26,359 nucleotides of DNA, from assembly GCA_034433375.1 (NCBI GenBank), contig DAOUAQ010000275.1, positions 1 through 26,359 on the forward strand. The letters run 5' to 3'. Shown piece by piece: positions 6,260 through 13,073 of this stretch (position 1 is the stretch's first letter; each line of letters begins with the position of its first letter). The notes under the pieces were generated by a model that saw only the letters and a list, made by a program, of their open reading frames with translations, was not told where the DNA came from and did not search any database. Made by a program: the position numbers and the translations under genes. Source of the DNA: DSWT01 sp034433375. Its GTDB lineage: Bacteria; Chloroflexota; Anaerolineae; B4-G1; SLSP01.

Positions 6260-7288
6260 ATGAGCGATTCGGTTACACTGCAAGATGTAGAACGTCCTGA
6301 ACGTCGCAAGCGCAATCTCAGTCGCAAAACACCCCATCCCCCGACCGGCGCAGGTTCCCGGTTGAAGAAGATTTTCAACATAGACGACCTGGAACTGAGC
6401 CTTATAGCGCTGCCTACTTTTATCTGGTATATCCTCTTTGCCTATCTGCCAATGTTCGGCATTATCATCGCGTTTGTCCGCTTCCGGCCTATCAGGGGCG
6501 CCAATTTCCTGGTCAGTCTGCTCCGCAGCGAATTTGTGGGCCTCTATAATTTCCGGTATCTCTTTACTTCGCCAGACGCGGCCATCGTCTTTCGCAACAC
6601 GCTAGGGTACAACATCGTGTTCATTGTGATGGGTGTTGTCGTGCCCCTCACCCTGGCCGTGATGATGTCTATGCTCTACTCACAAAGGCTGGCCAAGGTT
6701 TGCCAAACGGCCATCTTTCTGCCCTATTTCCTATCCTGGGTGGTGGTCAGCTATTTCGGCATGGCGTTCTTGAGCGTCAACCGGGGCCTGGTCAATCAAA
6801 TCCTCACCGCTGTGGGGCGCGATCCGGTGCAGTGGTATATGTCGCCCCAGTATTGGCCCTACATCCTGGTGGGCGTCAATCTGTGGAAGAACGTGGGATA
6901 CGGGATGGTCCTCTATCTGGCGAGCATCTCCAACATTGACACCACGCTGTATGAAGCCGCTGTGGTGGATGGCGCTTCCAAGTGGCAGCAGGTAAAGCAC
7001 ATTACCCTGCCCCTGCTCAAGCCTATGGTGATTATCCTCTTTATCCTCTCCGTGGGCGGCATATTCTACTCGGATTTTGGCCTGTTCTATATTATGCCCA
7101 GAAACCAGGGCGCGCTGTCCAACGTCACCCAGACCATTGATGTCTATGTCTACAAGGCTCTGATGCAAATGAACAACCTCGGTTTTGCTTCCGCTGCCAG
7201 CTTTTTGCAGTCGGTGTTCGGGTTCATCACCATCTTTGCCGCCAATACTATTGTCAAAAGACTGGATCCGGAAAGGGGGTTATTCTAA
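6260..7288 (+). CDS. CUT1-type ABC transporter permease, LplB-like
   Basis: This 342-residue inner-membrane permease has several hydrophobic segments, beginning with LSLIALPTFIWYILFAYLPMFGIIIAF. The ATPase-contacting EAA loop is present near residue 232 (EAAVVDGASKWQQVKHITLPLLKP). The N-terminus is basic (ERRKRNLSRK), as in LplB-type proteins for complex saccharides. The ATG at 6260 is preferred; an upstream TTG at 6203 lies inside the leader hairpin and has no ribosome site. The stop overlaps the next permease start by one base (TAATG), so the two are translationally coupled. The ATPase of CUT1 systems is often a shared protein encoded elsewhere, and none of that type is present here. The family call is strong; the sugar is unknown. 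Confidence 0.88.
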   Translation: MSDSVTLQDVERPERRKRNLSRKTPHPPTGAGSRLKKIFNIDDLELSLIALPTFIWYILFAYLPMFGIIIAFVRFRPIRGANFLVSLLRSEFVGLYNFRYLFTSPDAAIVFRNTLGYNIVFIVMGVVVPLTLAVMMSMLYSQRLAKVCQTAIFLPYFLSWVVVSYFGMAFLSVNRGLVNQILTAVGRDPVQWYMSPQYWPYILVGVNLWKNVGYGMVLYLASISNIDTTLYEAAVVDGASKWQQVKHITLPLLKPMVIILFILSVGGIFYSDFGLFYIMPRNQGALSNVTQTIDVYVYKALMQMNNLGFASAASFLQSVFGFITIFAANTIVKRLDPERGLF

Positions 7289-8241
7289 TGACAGCACGCA
7301 AGACCACGATGATGTCCCGCTCTCGGCGTGAACCAGATAGTGTGGCGCGGTTCAACCGCGTCTCCCCCTTGGTCAATGCGGTGTTCTCTGTGGTGTTTAT
7401 TGTGCTGGCCCTGGCCGCTACGCTGCCGCTGGTTTTTGTCATCACCATTTCCCTCTCCTCCGATCAGTCTATCCAGATGTACGGATACCGCTTTATTCCC
7501 AAAGAGTGGACCATTGATGCCTACACTTACCTGTGGCTGTTACAGGACTATGTAGGAAGGGCCTTTCTAGTATCTGTTGGCACCACCGTTGTCGGGACCG
7601 CGTTGGGGATTCTCCTGAATGCTACCCTGGGGTATGTGCTGTCGCGCAGGAGCTATGCCTTGCGCAAGTTTTTTACCATTTTGATCTTTATCCCTATGTT
7701 GTTCAACGGCGGCCTGGTTGCTTCGTACATGATCAACACCCAGTTGTTGAAGCTGGGCAACACCTATTGGGCGCTCATCCTGCCGCTTACAACATCATCC
7801 TTCTTCATCATCATCCTGCGCACCTTCTTCCAAACCACCATTCCTGAGGAAGTCATTGAGTCCGCGCGGATTGATGGGGCATCTCAATTTCGGATTTTTT
7901 CCGCCATCGTGTTGCCTCTCTCGCTCCCGGCCATCGCCACCATCGGGCTGTTCCTCTCGTTTGCCTACTGGAATAGCTGGTTCCCGGCCCTGATGTACAT
8001 CCAATCCACCCATGCCCACATGTACCCGCTGCAATACGTGCTGATGAGCATTGAGCGAACGATTCAGGATTTGGTGCGCAACGCGCAATTTATGCTGCCA
8101 GCGGAGACACTCCAGGGGCTTCCTACAGAGGCGGTGCGTATGGCCATCGTTGTGGTGGCCGTCTTGCCCATCGCCCTGTCGTACCCCTTCTTCCAGAAGT
8201 ATTTTATCTCAGGTTTGACGATAGGGGCGATTAAGGGGTAA
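7288..8241 (+). CDS. CUT1-type ABC transporter permease, YtcP-like
   Basis: This 317-residue permease partners the upstream LplB-like protein as the second half of the membrane channel. The first membrane segment is VFSVVFIVLALAATLPLVFVI. The following external stretch SLSSDQSIQMYGYRFIPKEWT is typical of YtcP/LplC proteins. The EAA-type loop is EVIESARIDGASQFRIFSAIVLPLSLPA around residue 188. The C-terminus ending in YFISGLTIGAIKG is also characteristic. The ATG at 7288 overlaps the previous stop, so no separate start site is needed. The solute-binding lipoprotein follows after a 156-bp leader. Confidence 0.88.
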   Translation: MTARKTTMMSRSRREPDSVARFNRVSPLVNAVFSVVFIVLALAATLPLVFVITISLSSDQSIQMYGYRFIPKEWTIDAYTYLWLLQDYVGRAFLVSVGTTVVGTALGILLNATLGYVLSRRSYALRKFFTILIFIPMLFNGGLVASYMINTQLLKLGNTYWALILPLTTSSFFIIILRTFFQTTIPEEVIESARIDGASQFRIFSAIVLPLSLPAIATIGLFLSFAYWNSWFPALMYIQSTHAHMYPLQYVLMSIERTIQDLVRNAQFMLPAETLQGLPTEAVRMAIVVVAVLPIALSYPFFQKYFISGLTIGAIKG

Positions 8242-8257
8242 CGTCCCTGTCCTTCAC

Positions 8258-8397
8258 GGGAGGTGATCGTGCCTCCCTCAATCAATACAAACCCCAGCGA
8301 AAGGAGGTGCAGCCTGGTCCTGAACCAGAACCATCGTTTGTTATCAACCGAGTAGTTCACCCTTTTATAACACTAGGAAGAGAAAGGAGATTGCGCA
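8258..8397 (+). promoter_or_regulatory. leader of the LplA-like gene with GAAAGGAGG element
   Basis: The 156-bp gap before the lipoprotein gene starts with a small hairpin, GGGAGG (8258-8263) against CCTCCC (8272-8277). The perfect anti-16S sequence GAAAGGAGG lies at 8299-8307 but is 90 nt from the start codon and has no ORF directly behind it. CACCCTTTT follows at 8358-8366, then CTAGGA, and the working Shine-Dalgarno AGGAGA at 8385-8390. GAAAGGAGG, CACCCTTTT and TAGGA occur in the same order in the leaders at 12984 and 19637. An extra 30S-binding site near an mRNA 5' end can stabilise RNA (STAB-SD of Bacillus cry3A); that role is only proposed here. Confidence 0.55.
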
Positions 8398-9918
8398 GTG
8401 AAGAGAAATCTGATGTTGGTCCTGTTTGTGTTGTTGGTCGTCGCGTCGTTGGTTGGCTGTGGCAGCACCCCAGCCACCACGCCTGAAACCGCCGCTCCCG
8501 CCGCTACCCAGCCTCCTGCGGCCGCAAAGCCGGCGGAGCTAATTTGGATTATGGGCAATCCCGGACAGGTGCCACCCGAACAGGCTATGGTCGAGGAGAA
8601 GCTCAACGAGATCTCGGTGGCCGCGTTAAACGCCAAGGTCACGACCCTGTATTACGACAACGAGCGAACCATGCTGGCCCTGTCCGCCGGTGACGATTGG
8701 GACATGGTGTTTACCTGCGAGTGGTTCAACAACTTCCCCACCCAGGCCCGCGCGGGCTACTATGCTGACCTCACCGACTTGTTGCCCACCGTAGCGCCGG
8801 AGCTGTATGCGACGATGCCGGAAATCGTTTGGGAAGGCGCCAAAGTGGATGGCAAGATCTATGCCATCCCGGTGAAGAAGGACTACGCCGCCGAGCTGTT
8901 CTGGGTGATGGACAAGGCGCTGTTCGAAGACACGCTGGGTATGCCGATCCCCGACAAGATGAGTTTCTTCGACATCGAGAAGTATCTGGCGGCGGCGAAA
9001 AAGGGCTATGACGATGGCCTCGCCGGCGCGGAAAAGGCCCAGTATCCGATGTTTATCACCCGCGGCGGTGTGGGTGGGTTAACCAGCGAGTTCGACAACA
9101 TCCACCGCGGCGCTATGCTAGGCATCCCCTACTCGGCGAGTGCGGCAAATGTTGATAAAATCGTGGTGATCCTTGAGCATCCGGATCTGTACGATCGTCT
9201 GGTTGCGGTGCATAAGTGGTACAAAGCCGGTTATATCAACCCCGACGCCGCCACCCTGGATACTGCCCCCTACTCCCCCGTGTGGGCCGGCCAGGGCTTC
9301 TACGGCGCCGACGCCATCTGGACCCAGAGCACTGGCGTCGTGGTCAAGATCAGCAAATTCAGCGGCCCCAACCTGTCCACGGCCTCTATCCGCGGCGCGA
9401 TGAACGCCATCAACGCCAGTTCGCCGAACGTGGAGTTGGCCCTGAAGTACCAGCAATTGGTCAACACCAACCGCGAGTACCGCGACATGCTCCGCTACGG
9501 CGTGCCGGGCGTCCATTTCAAATATCAGGACGATGGCACGGTCATGGTCAACGAGCGAGGCCGGGGCAACTATCGGCCCTGGGCCTTCTCTCAGGGGTCA
9601 TACTCCCTCAGCTCGGTGGAAGCCGCGGAGGGCGTGACCGTTGATCCCAAGATGTGGGATGTGATCTTTGACGGATACAAAAACCTGAAGTCCACCAACG
9701 CCATCGGATTCGCCTTTGACGTCACCCCGGTGGAAGGCAAGCTCGCCGCTCTACAGGTGATCGTTGACAAGTACTGGACCGGGCTGATTACCGGCATCTC
9801 GGATCCCGCCGTTGAAGTACCCAAGATGATCGCCGAGATGGAAGCCGCCGGGCTGCGCGACGTTCAGGCCGAAGCGCAAAAGCAGTTTGACGCATTTCTA
9901 GCCAACGCCAAGAAATAA
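8398..9918 (+). CDS. LplA-like extracellular solute-binding lipoprotein
   Basis: This 506-residue protein has a GTG start (8398) chosen for the AGGAGA 7 bp upstream and because it begins a clean signal peptide. The signal ends in a lipobox, Leu-Val-Gly-Cys21, so the mature protein is lipid-anchored outside the membrane. A Pro/Ala/Thr-rich linker (about 22-45) follows. The rest is a group-1 solute-binding fold with DDWDMVFTCEWFNNFPTQARAGYYADLTDLLP and KVDGKIYAIPVKKD. The C-terminal 150 residues (MWDVIFDGYKNLKSTNAIGF onward) resemble the DUF3502 domain found in LplA-like proteins. It is the ligand receptor for the two permeases upstream. The ligand is probably an oligosaccharide, but it cannot be named. 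Confidence 0.87.
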   Translation: MKRNLMLVLFVLLVVASLVGCGSTPATTPETAAPAATQPPAAAKPAELIWIMGNPGQVPPEQAMVEEKLNEISVAALNAKVTTLYYDNERTMLALSAGDDWDMVFTCEWFNNFPTQARAGYYADLTDLLPTVAPELYATMPEIVWEGAKVDGKIYAIPVKKDYAAELFWVMDKALFEDTLGMPIPDKMSFFDIEKYLAAAKKGYDDGLAGAEKAQYPMFITRGGVGGLTSEFDNIHRGAMLGIPYSASAANVDKIVVILEHPDLYDRLVAVHKWYKAGYINPDAATLDTAPYSPVWAGQGFYGADAIWTQSTGVVVKISKFSGPNLSTASIRGAMNAINASSPNVELALKYQQLVNTNREYRDMLRYGVPGVHFKYQDDGTVMVNERGRGNYRPWAFSQGSYSLSSVEAAEGVTVDPKMWDVIFDGYKNLKSTNAIGFAFDVTPVEGKLAALQVIVDKYWTGLITGISDPAVEVPKMIAEMEAAGLRDVQAEAQKQFDAFLANAKK

Positions 9919-9942
9919 GTCAGGGCTATTGCATTTAAGCTG

Positions 9943-10044
9943 GCACAACCTTCCGGGAAGTTCAGCACGACCTTGCAATTAGCCAAAAACCGTTTAATTC
10001 CAGGATTGTGCTCTACATCATTCGCATAGCTTCCCGGAAGGTGC
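9943..10044. repeat. MITE-like 100-bp inverted-repeat element
   Basis: The ends are inverted copies of each other: GCACAACCTTCCGGGAAG (9943-9960) and CTTCCCGGAAGGTGC (10030-10044), differing by an AA insertion. Inside, AGCACGACCTTG (9964-9975) partly pairs with CAGGATTGTGCT (10001-10012), so the whole element can fold into one long stem. It has no coding capacity, and no target-site duplication is evident by eye. It lies between the lipoprotein gene and a strong hairpin. A transcript-folding role, for example protecting the lipoprotein mRNA, is equally possible. Confidence 0.65.
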
Positions 10045-10050
10045 AAACAA

Positions 10051-10083
10051 AAGCCCTCCTCGGAGATACTCCGGGGAGGGCTT
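10051..10083 (+). terminator. strong hairpin after the LplA-like gene (likely terminator)
   Basis: AAGCCCTCCTCGGAG (10051-10065) pairs over 15 positions (one G-T wobble) with CTCCGGGGAGGGCTT (10069-10083), with a 3-nt loop. On the + strand only CTTCTGG follows, so the T-tract is poor. On the - strand the stem is followed by TTTTGTTTGC, a better terminator context. It most likely ends or slows transcription of the transporter operon. Confidence 0.65.
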
Positions 10084-10084
10084 C

Positions 10085-10586
10085 TGGTACCACAATCTCA
10101 CGCCGACGCCGCCCGCCGTGATCCCCAACTACACCAAGCTGGATGAGACCACCAATCTTCATGTCACCGGCGTGATGAAAGCGATCAATCCAGTAGACTA
10201 CCGGCTTGTGGTGACTGGAATGGTCACTACTCCCCTAAGTTTGACCTACGATGAACTGCGGTGTATGCCAAAACGTGAAGTACGCGCGCTGCTCGTCTGC
10301 CCTGGCTTCTTCGAGGACGACGCAACGTGGGCCGGCGTACCGCTGGACTACGTCCTGGAGATGGCCGATCGCGCCGGACGCATCGGCGATTGTGCTACGC
10401 GGCGCTGATGGCTATACAGCGCGCCTGACGTTCGATGTGGTGCGTGACGGAAATCGCCATATCCTGGCCTACGAATGGGAAGGCGAGCCGCTGCCGGCTT
10501 TACACGGTTTTCCGGTGCGCGGCGTCTTTCCCGGTCAACAGGGCAACAAAGGGGTCAAATGGTTGCTTGAAATTGAAGTGCGGTGA
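10085..10586 (+). pseudogene. sulfite-oxidase-family molybdopterin protein, frameshifted remnant
   Basis: Two adjacent frames together give one molybdopterin-binding (SUOX-like) domain. The first, through about 10384, reads LHVTGVMKAINPVDYRLVVTGMV, then LTYDELRCMPKREV, then ALLVCPGFFEDDATWAGVPLDYVLEMA, where the Cys is the expected molybdenum ligand. The second frame, from about 10380, continues with SAIVLRGADGYTARLTFDVV, then LAYEWEGEPLPALHGFPVRGVFPGQQGNKGVKWLLEIEV, a typical SUOX ending. The frames join near 10375-10390, consistent with a one-base indel; the first frame then stops at 10406-10408. There is no plausible start codon, signal peptide or ribosome site, and the fragment begins directly at the hairpin. 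It looks like a decayed, 5'-deleted gene. A sequencing error at the shift cannot be excluded. Confidence 0.75.
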
Positions 10587-10655
10587 CAGAAAACGTCAAT
10601 GCAGCGGCGTTTGTTAACGTTAGGCACTTTGTAGGTAAAACCACGACGAAACCTA

Positions 10656-10684
10656 TTGACACGGGGAAAAATCTATGATATATT
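10656..10684 (+). promoter_or_regulatory. promoter of the first LacI-family gene
   Basis: TTGACA (10656-10661) is exact consensus, and TATATT (10679-10684) lies 17 bp downstream. Transcription would begin at about 10691, only 12 bp before a CpG-centred palindrome. The 70-nt leader has no recognisable Shine-Dalgarno before the ATG at 10761. Confidence 0.65.
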
Positions 10685-10695
10685 TATAACAGTTT

Positions 10696-10722
10696 CGGTA
10701 ACGATACCGGTATCAATACCGG
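10696..10722. promoter_or_regulatory. LacI-family operator (GATACCGGTATC) with overlapping half-sites
   Basis: GATACCGGTATC (10703-10714) is a perfect 12-bp palindrome with a central CG, the classic form of LacI-family operators and close to the E. coli GntR site (TGTTACCGGTAACA). Two further palindromes overlap it: CGGTA-ACGA-TACCG (10696-10709) and CCGGTAT-CA-ATACCGG (10707-10722). The cluster lies at about +6 to +32 from the predicted start site, where repressor binding would block transcription. Autorepression by the gene directly downstream is the simplest reading. Confidence 0.7.
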
Positions 10723-10760
10723 CACTGATAGCATATATAGTTCACAACCTTTGCAACGCT

Positions 10761-11774
10761 ATGAATCGCTCAAAAACTTCACTCACTATTCGAGATGTTG
10801 CCGAAGCCTGCGGCGTTTCGATTTCTACAGTGTCCCGTGTGCTGAACGATAAGGATGATGTTTCGGCAGAAACCTATGAAAAAGTTCAGCGGGTGATCGC
10901 TGAACTGGGGTACACATCCAGCCTCGCCGCGACCGGTATGCGCAGCCGGCGCATCAATGTCATCGGAATTTTGGTGGTTGATCTGGGCAATCCTTTTAGC
11001 CTGGAACTATTCAAGGGAATCGGTAGAGCCATACACGGCACTGAGTACGACCTGATCGTTTACAGCAGCGGGCGCATCGCCGCAACCGCGGAACAGGGAT
11101 GGGAACGCCGACACCTATCGCGGCTGGATGGCAGCATTATTGATGGCGTGCTAGTTGTGACGCCCACAACAAATGATCTTGTTTCGACGTCGCCGCTGGT
11201 TGCCATTGACCCGCATGAGGACAACGTGTTTCCTGCCGTCATTTCAACTAACCGCGAAGGCGCCATGATGGCGATGGAATACTTGATCGGCCTGGGACAC
11301 CAGCGCATTGGTTACATCACCGGTCGCCACGGGTTGGAGAGTTCAAATCGCCGTCACCAGGGGTATGTTGACGCGCTTCAGCGGGCCGGCTTACCGGTTG
11401 ACGCGGAACTTATCCAGCCGGGCGACTATACGCGGGAAATGGGCTTTCACTGCGCGCAGCGCCTGTTCAATTTGCCGGAGCCACCCACGGCGATCTTTGC
11501 CGCCAATGACCAATCTGCACTCGGTGTTGTTGACGCAGCATCCGAGGCCGGCCTGCGTATTCCCGACGATCTGTCAGTGGTTGGCTTTGACAATATCCCA
11601 GAAGTCACATGTTCGTTGCCAGGATTGACAACGGTGGATCAATCCGTGAGCGAGATGGGGTATATGGCAGCCACGATGTTGATCAAGTTGATGCGCGGGG
11701 AGCCGCTGGACGAGTCACTTTGCAAGGTGCCCGTTCAGTTGATTATCAGGGATTCATGCCGATCTCTCCGCTGA
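10761..11774 (+). CDS. LacI-family transcriptional regulator (first)
   Basis: The ATG at 10761 gives 337 residues, the normal family size; the longer open frame from 10656 runs through promoter and operator and is not used. The N-terminal helix-turn-helix is LTIRDVAEACGVSISTVSRVLNDKDDVSAETYEKV, followed by a hinge segment (LAATGMRSRRINVIG). The ligand domain carries GHQRIGYITGR, GYVDALQRAGLPVD, AIFAANDQSALGVVDAASEAG and LSVVGFDNIPEV, as in sugar-responsive repressors. A TACCGGTA-centred operator cluster sits at its own start site. It probably represses itself and perhaps the neighbouring transporters; no second clear copy of the same operator was found in the window. The effector is probably a sugar but unknown. 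No ribosome-binding site is evident. Confidence 0.9.
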   Translation: MNRSKTSLTIRDVAEACGVSISTVSRVLNDKDDVSAETYEKVQRVIAELGYTSSLAATGMRSRRINVIGILVVDLGNPFSLELFKGIGRAIHGTEYDLIVYSSGRIAATAEQGWERRHLSRLDGSIIDGVLVVTPTTNDLVSTSPLVAIDPHEDNVFPAVISTNREGAMMAMEYLIGLGHQRIGYITGRHGLESSNRRHQGYVDALQRAGLPVDAELIQPGDYTREMGFHCAQRLFNLPEPPTAIFAANDQSALGVVDAASEAGLRIPDDLSVVGFDNIPEVTCSLPGLTTVDQSVSEMGYMAATMLIKLMRGEPLDESLCKVPVQLIIRDSCRSLR

Positions 11775-11844
11775 AGGCGTGACACATTTATCATGTCTGC
11801 GGTAACGAACCAACAAGAGACAGCAAGAATTCGACAATTCCCTA

Positions 11845-11885
11845 TTGACAATCGCTATTTTCAGGCTACAATTGAATTATTCAAT
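11845..11885 (+). promoter_or_regulatory. promoter of the second LacI-family gene with overlapping palindrome
   Basis: TTGACA (11845-11850) and TACAAT (11867-11872) are 16 bp apart. The palindrome ATTGAATTATTCAAT (11871-11885), with 7-bp arms and a single central base, overlaps the end of the -10 and the predicted start site. Its position suits an autoregulatory operator, but its odd centre differs from the usual CpG-centred LacI-type site. The promoter lies inside the longer upstream open frame, which argues for the ATG at 11922. Confidence 0.6.
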
Positions 11886-11921
11886 GAAACTTCAGTCTTT
11901 CACCTGAAAAAAGACAAGGGT

Positions 11922-12953
11922 ATGGTAAGTTCCATCACACTACACGATGTAGCAAAATTAGCCGGTGTATCCATAGGCACAGCCTCCCAAGCCTTGAACA
12001 ACCGTCCAAACGTCGCGCAGGATACGCGCACTCGTGTTTTAGACGCAGCCAGGACACTGGGGTATCCGGTCAAAGAAAGTGATAATGGGACTGCCGACAA
12101 TCCACTCTCGGTCATTGGATTACTCACCAAGCACGACTATGGTTTCCCATTCGAGGTCAATGCGTTTTATTCCTACATCCAGGCTGGTGTCGAAAGCGAG
12201 TGTCGCCGCCACAACCTTAGCTTGATGTTTTCCAACATCGAAGTTGATCCTGCTAACCATCCCATTATGTGGCCGTCAATGATCACTGAACAACGTATTG
12301 ACGGCCTTATTTTAGCAGGCACTTTTATCGAAAACACCATCGGGTTACTCGGACAACGCATTGACATTCCGATCGTGCTCGTGGATAGCTACGCGCCAAA
12401 TTTGCCCTTTGACAGCATCGTGATTGGCAACGTTGAGGGCGCGAGCACGGCGGTTGACTATCTCATTCAGCAGGGACATACGCACATTGGATTGATCGGG
12501 TGGGCCAAGCAGTCGCCCCCTAGCATTGGCGAGCGACAGATAGGCTACCTCCGCACCCTTGAAGCGCACAATATCACCGCACGGCATGTCGAAGAATCGG
12601 GCCTCAACCGCGAGGAGGGCTACCGAGCGGCGAAAATGCTCTTGCAACGCGCGCCGGAGGTCACGGCGATTTTCGCCTGCAATGATTTGACAGCGATCGG
12701 CGCTATTCACGCGGCGCGCGAGATGGGATTGACGGTGCCCGGCGATTTGTCCATTATCGGATTTGACAATATTGATATGGCAAAAGAGGTGACCCCTTCG
12801 TTAACCACGGTCCACGTCTACAAAACATGGCTAGGCATCTTCAGCGTGCGGCAGCTCATTGCGCGGGCCATGAATCCAGAGCAACCTAAAACGACTATGC
12901 ATCTGGTGACGGATCTGGTCATACGCGAGTCCGTAAGTCGCCCGCGAAAGTGA
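11922..12953 (+). CDS. LacI-family transcriptional regulator (second)
   Basis: The open frame begins at 11793, but a good promoter at 11845-11872 and a family-typical N-terminus (MVSSITLHDVAKLAGVSIGTASQ) favour the ATG at 11922, giving 343 residues. The helix-turn-helix is residues 4-30. The stretch after the DNA-binding domain (YPVKESDNGTADNPLSVIG) lacks the usual ARxLR hinge helix, whose leucine normally inserts into the operator's central CpG step. The ligand domain is standard: GHTHIGLIGWAKQ, GERQIGYLRTLEAH, AIFACNDLTAIGAIHAAREMGL, LSIIGFDNIDMAKEVTPSLTTV. It lies directly upstream of the first Opp-type cassette, and a fragment of a closely related gene lies upstream of the second, so it most likely controls that transporter. 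Confidence 0.88.
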   Translation: MVSSITLHDVAKLAGVSIGTASQALNNRPNVAQDTRTRVLDAARTLGYPVKESDNGTADNPLSVIGLLTKHDYGFPFEVNAFYSYIQAGVESECRRHNLSLMFSNIEVDPANHPIMWPSMITEQRIDGLILAGTFIENTIGLLGQRIDIPIVLVDSYAPNLPFDSIVIGNVEGASTAVDYLIQQGHTHIGLIGWAKQSPPSIGERQIGYLRTLEAHNITARHVEESGLNREEGYRAAKMLLQRAPEVTAIFACNDLTAIGAIHAAREMGLTVPGDLSIIGFDNIDMAKEVTPSLTTVHVYKTWLGIFSVRQLIARAMNPEQPKTTMHLVTDLVIRESVSRPRK

Positions 12954-12983
12954 TCCAGCTATTAAAAACGACAACACTTCATA

Positions 12984-13073
12984 GAAAGGAGGTTACTATC
13001 GGAGCGAATAAAATACATAGATAAGCACCCTTTTGACGTCAAAAACCATTCAAAACTCATTAGGAGGAGTGAC
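12984..13073 (+). promoter_or_regulatory. conserved 90-nt leader of Opp-type cassette 1
   Basis: The leader runs from GAAAGGAGG (12984-12992) to the start codon. It contains CACCCTTTT (13026-13034), the palindrome at 13031-13044, AAAACCATT, and the working ribosome site AGGAGGAGT (13063-13070). A leader of the same length, with very similar sequence, precedes the paralogous gene at 19727, and the order of elements is also kept before 8398. GAAAGG could pair weakly with CCTTTT in RNA. No clear -35/-10 pair was found here; TAAAAT at 13009-13014 is the only -10-like hexamer. Functions considered are mRNA stabilisation or control of translation by ribosome binding. Confidence 0.6.
13031..13044. 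promoter_or_regulatory. candidate LacI-family operator TTTTGACGTCAAAA
   Basis: This is a perfect 14-bp palindrome with a central CG in the leader of the first Opp-type cassette, 78 bp after the end of the second LacI-family gene. The equivalent site in cassette 2 (19683-19696) is TTTTGGCGTCAAAA, with one base changed. Having no loop, it is more plausible as a DNA site than as an RNA hairpin. It differs from the operator at 10703. Binding by either regulator is inferred from position. Confidence 0.5.

Noticed and set aside
8299..8355. Leader peptide ORF behind GAAAGGAGG
   Set aside because: Only a CTG codon is available in a suitable place (reading to TAG at 8352), and no equivalent short frame exists in the two related leaders.
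10656..10760. N-terminal extension of the first LacI-family gene
   Set aside because: It would cover the promoter and operator and would place a hydrophobic stretch before the helix-turn-helix; the ATG at 10761 fits the family length.
11793..11921. N-terminal extension of the second LacI-family gene
   Set aside because: A promoter with exact TTGACA lies inside it, and the ATG at 11922 gives the family-typical start.
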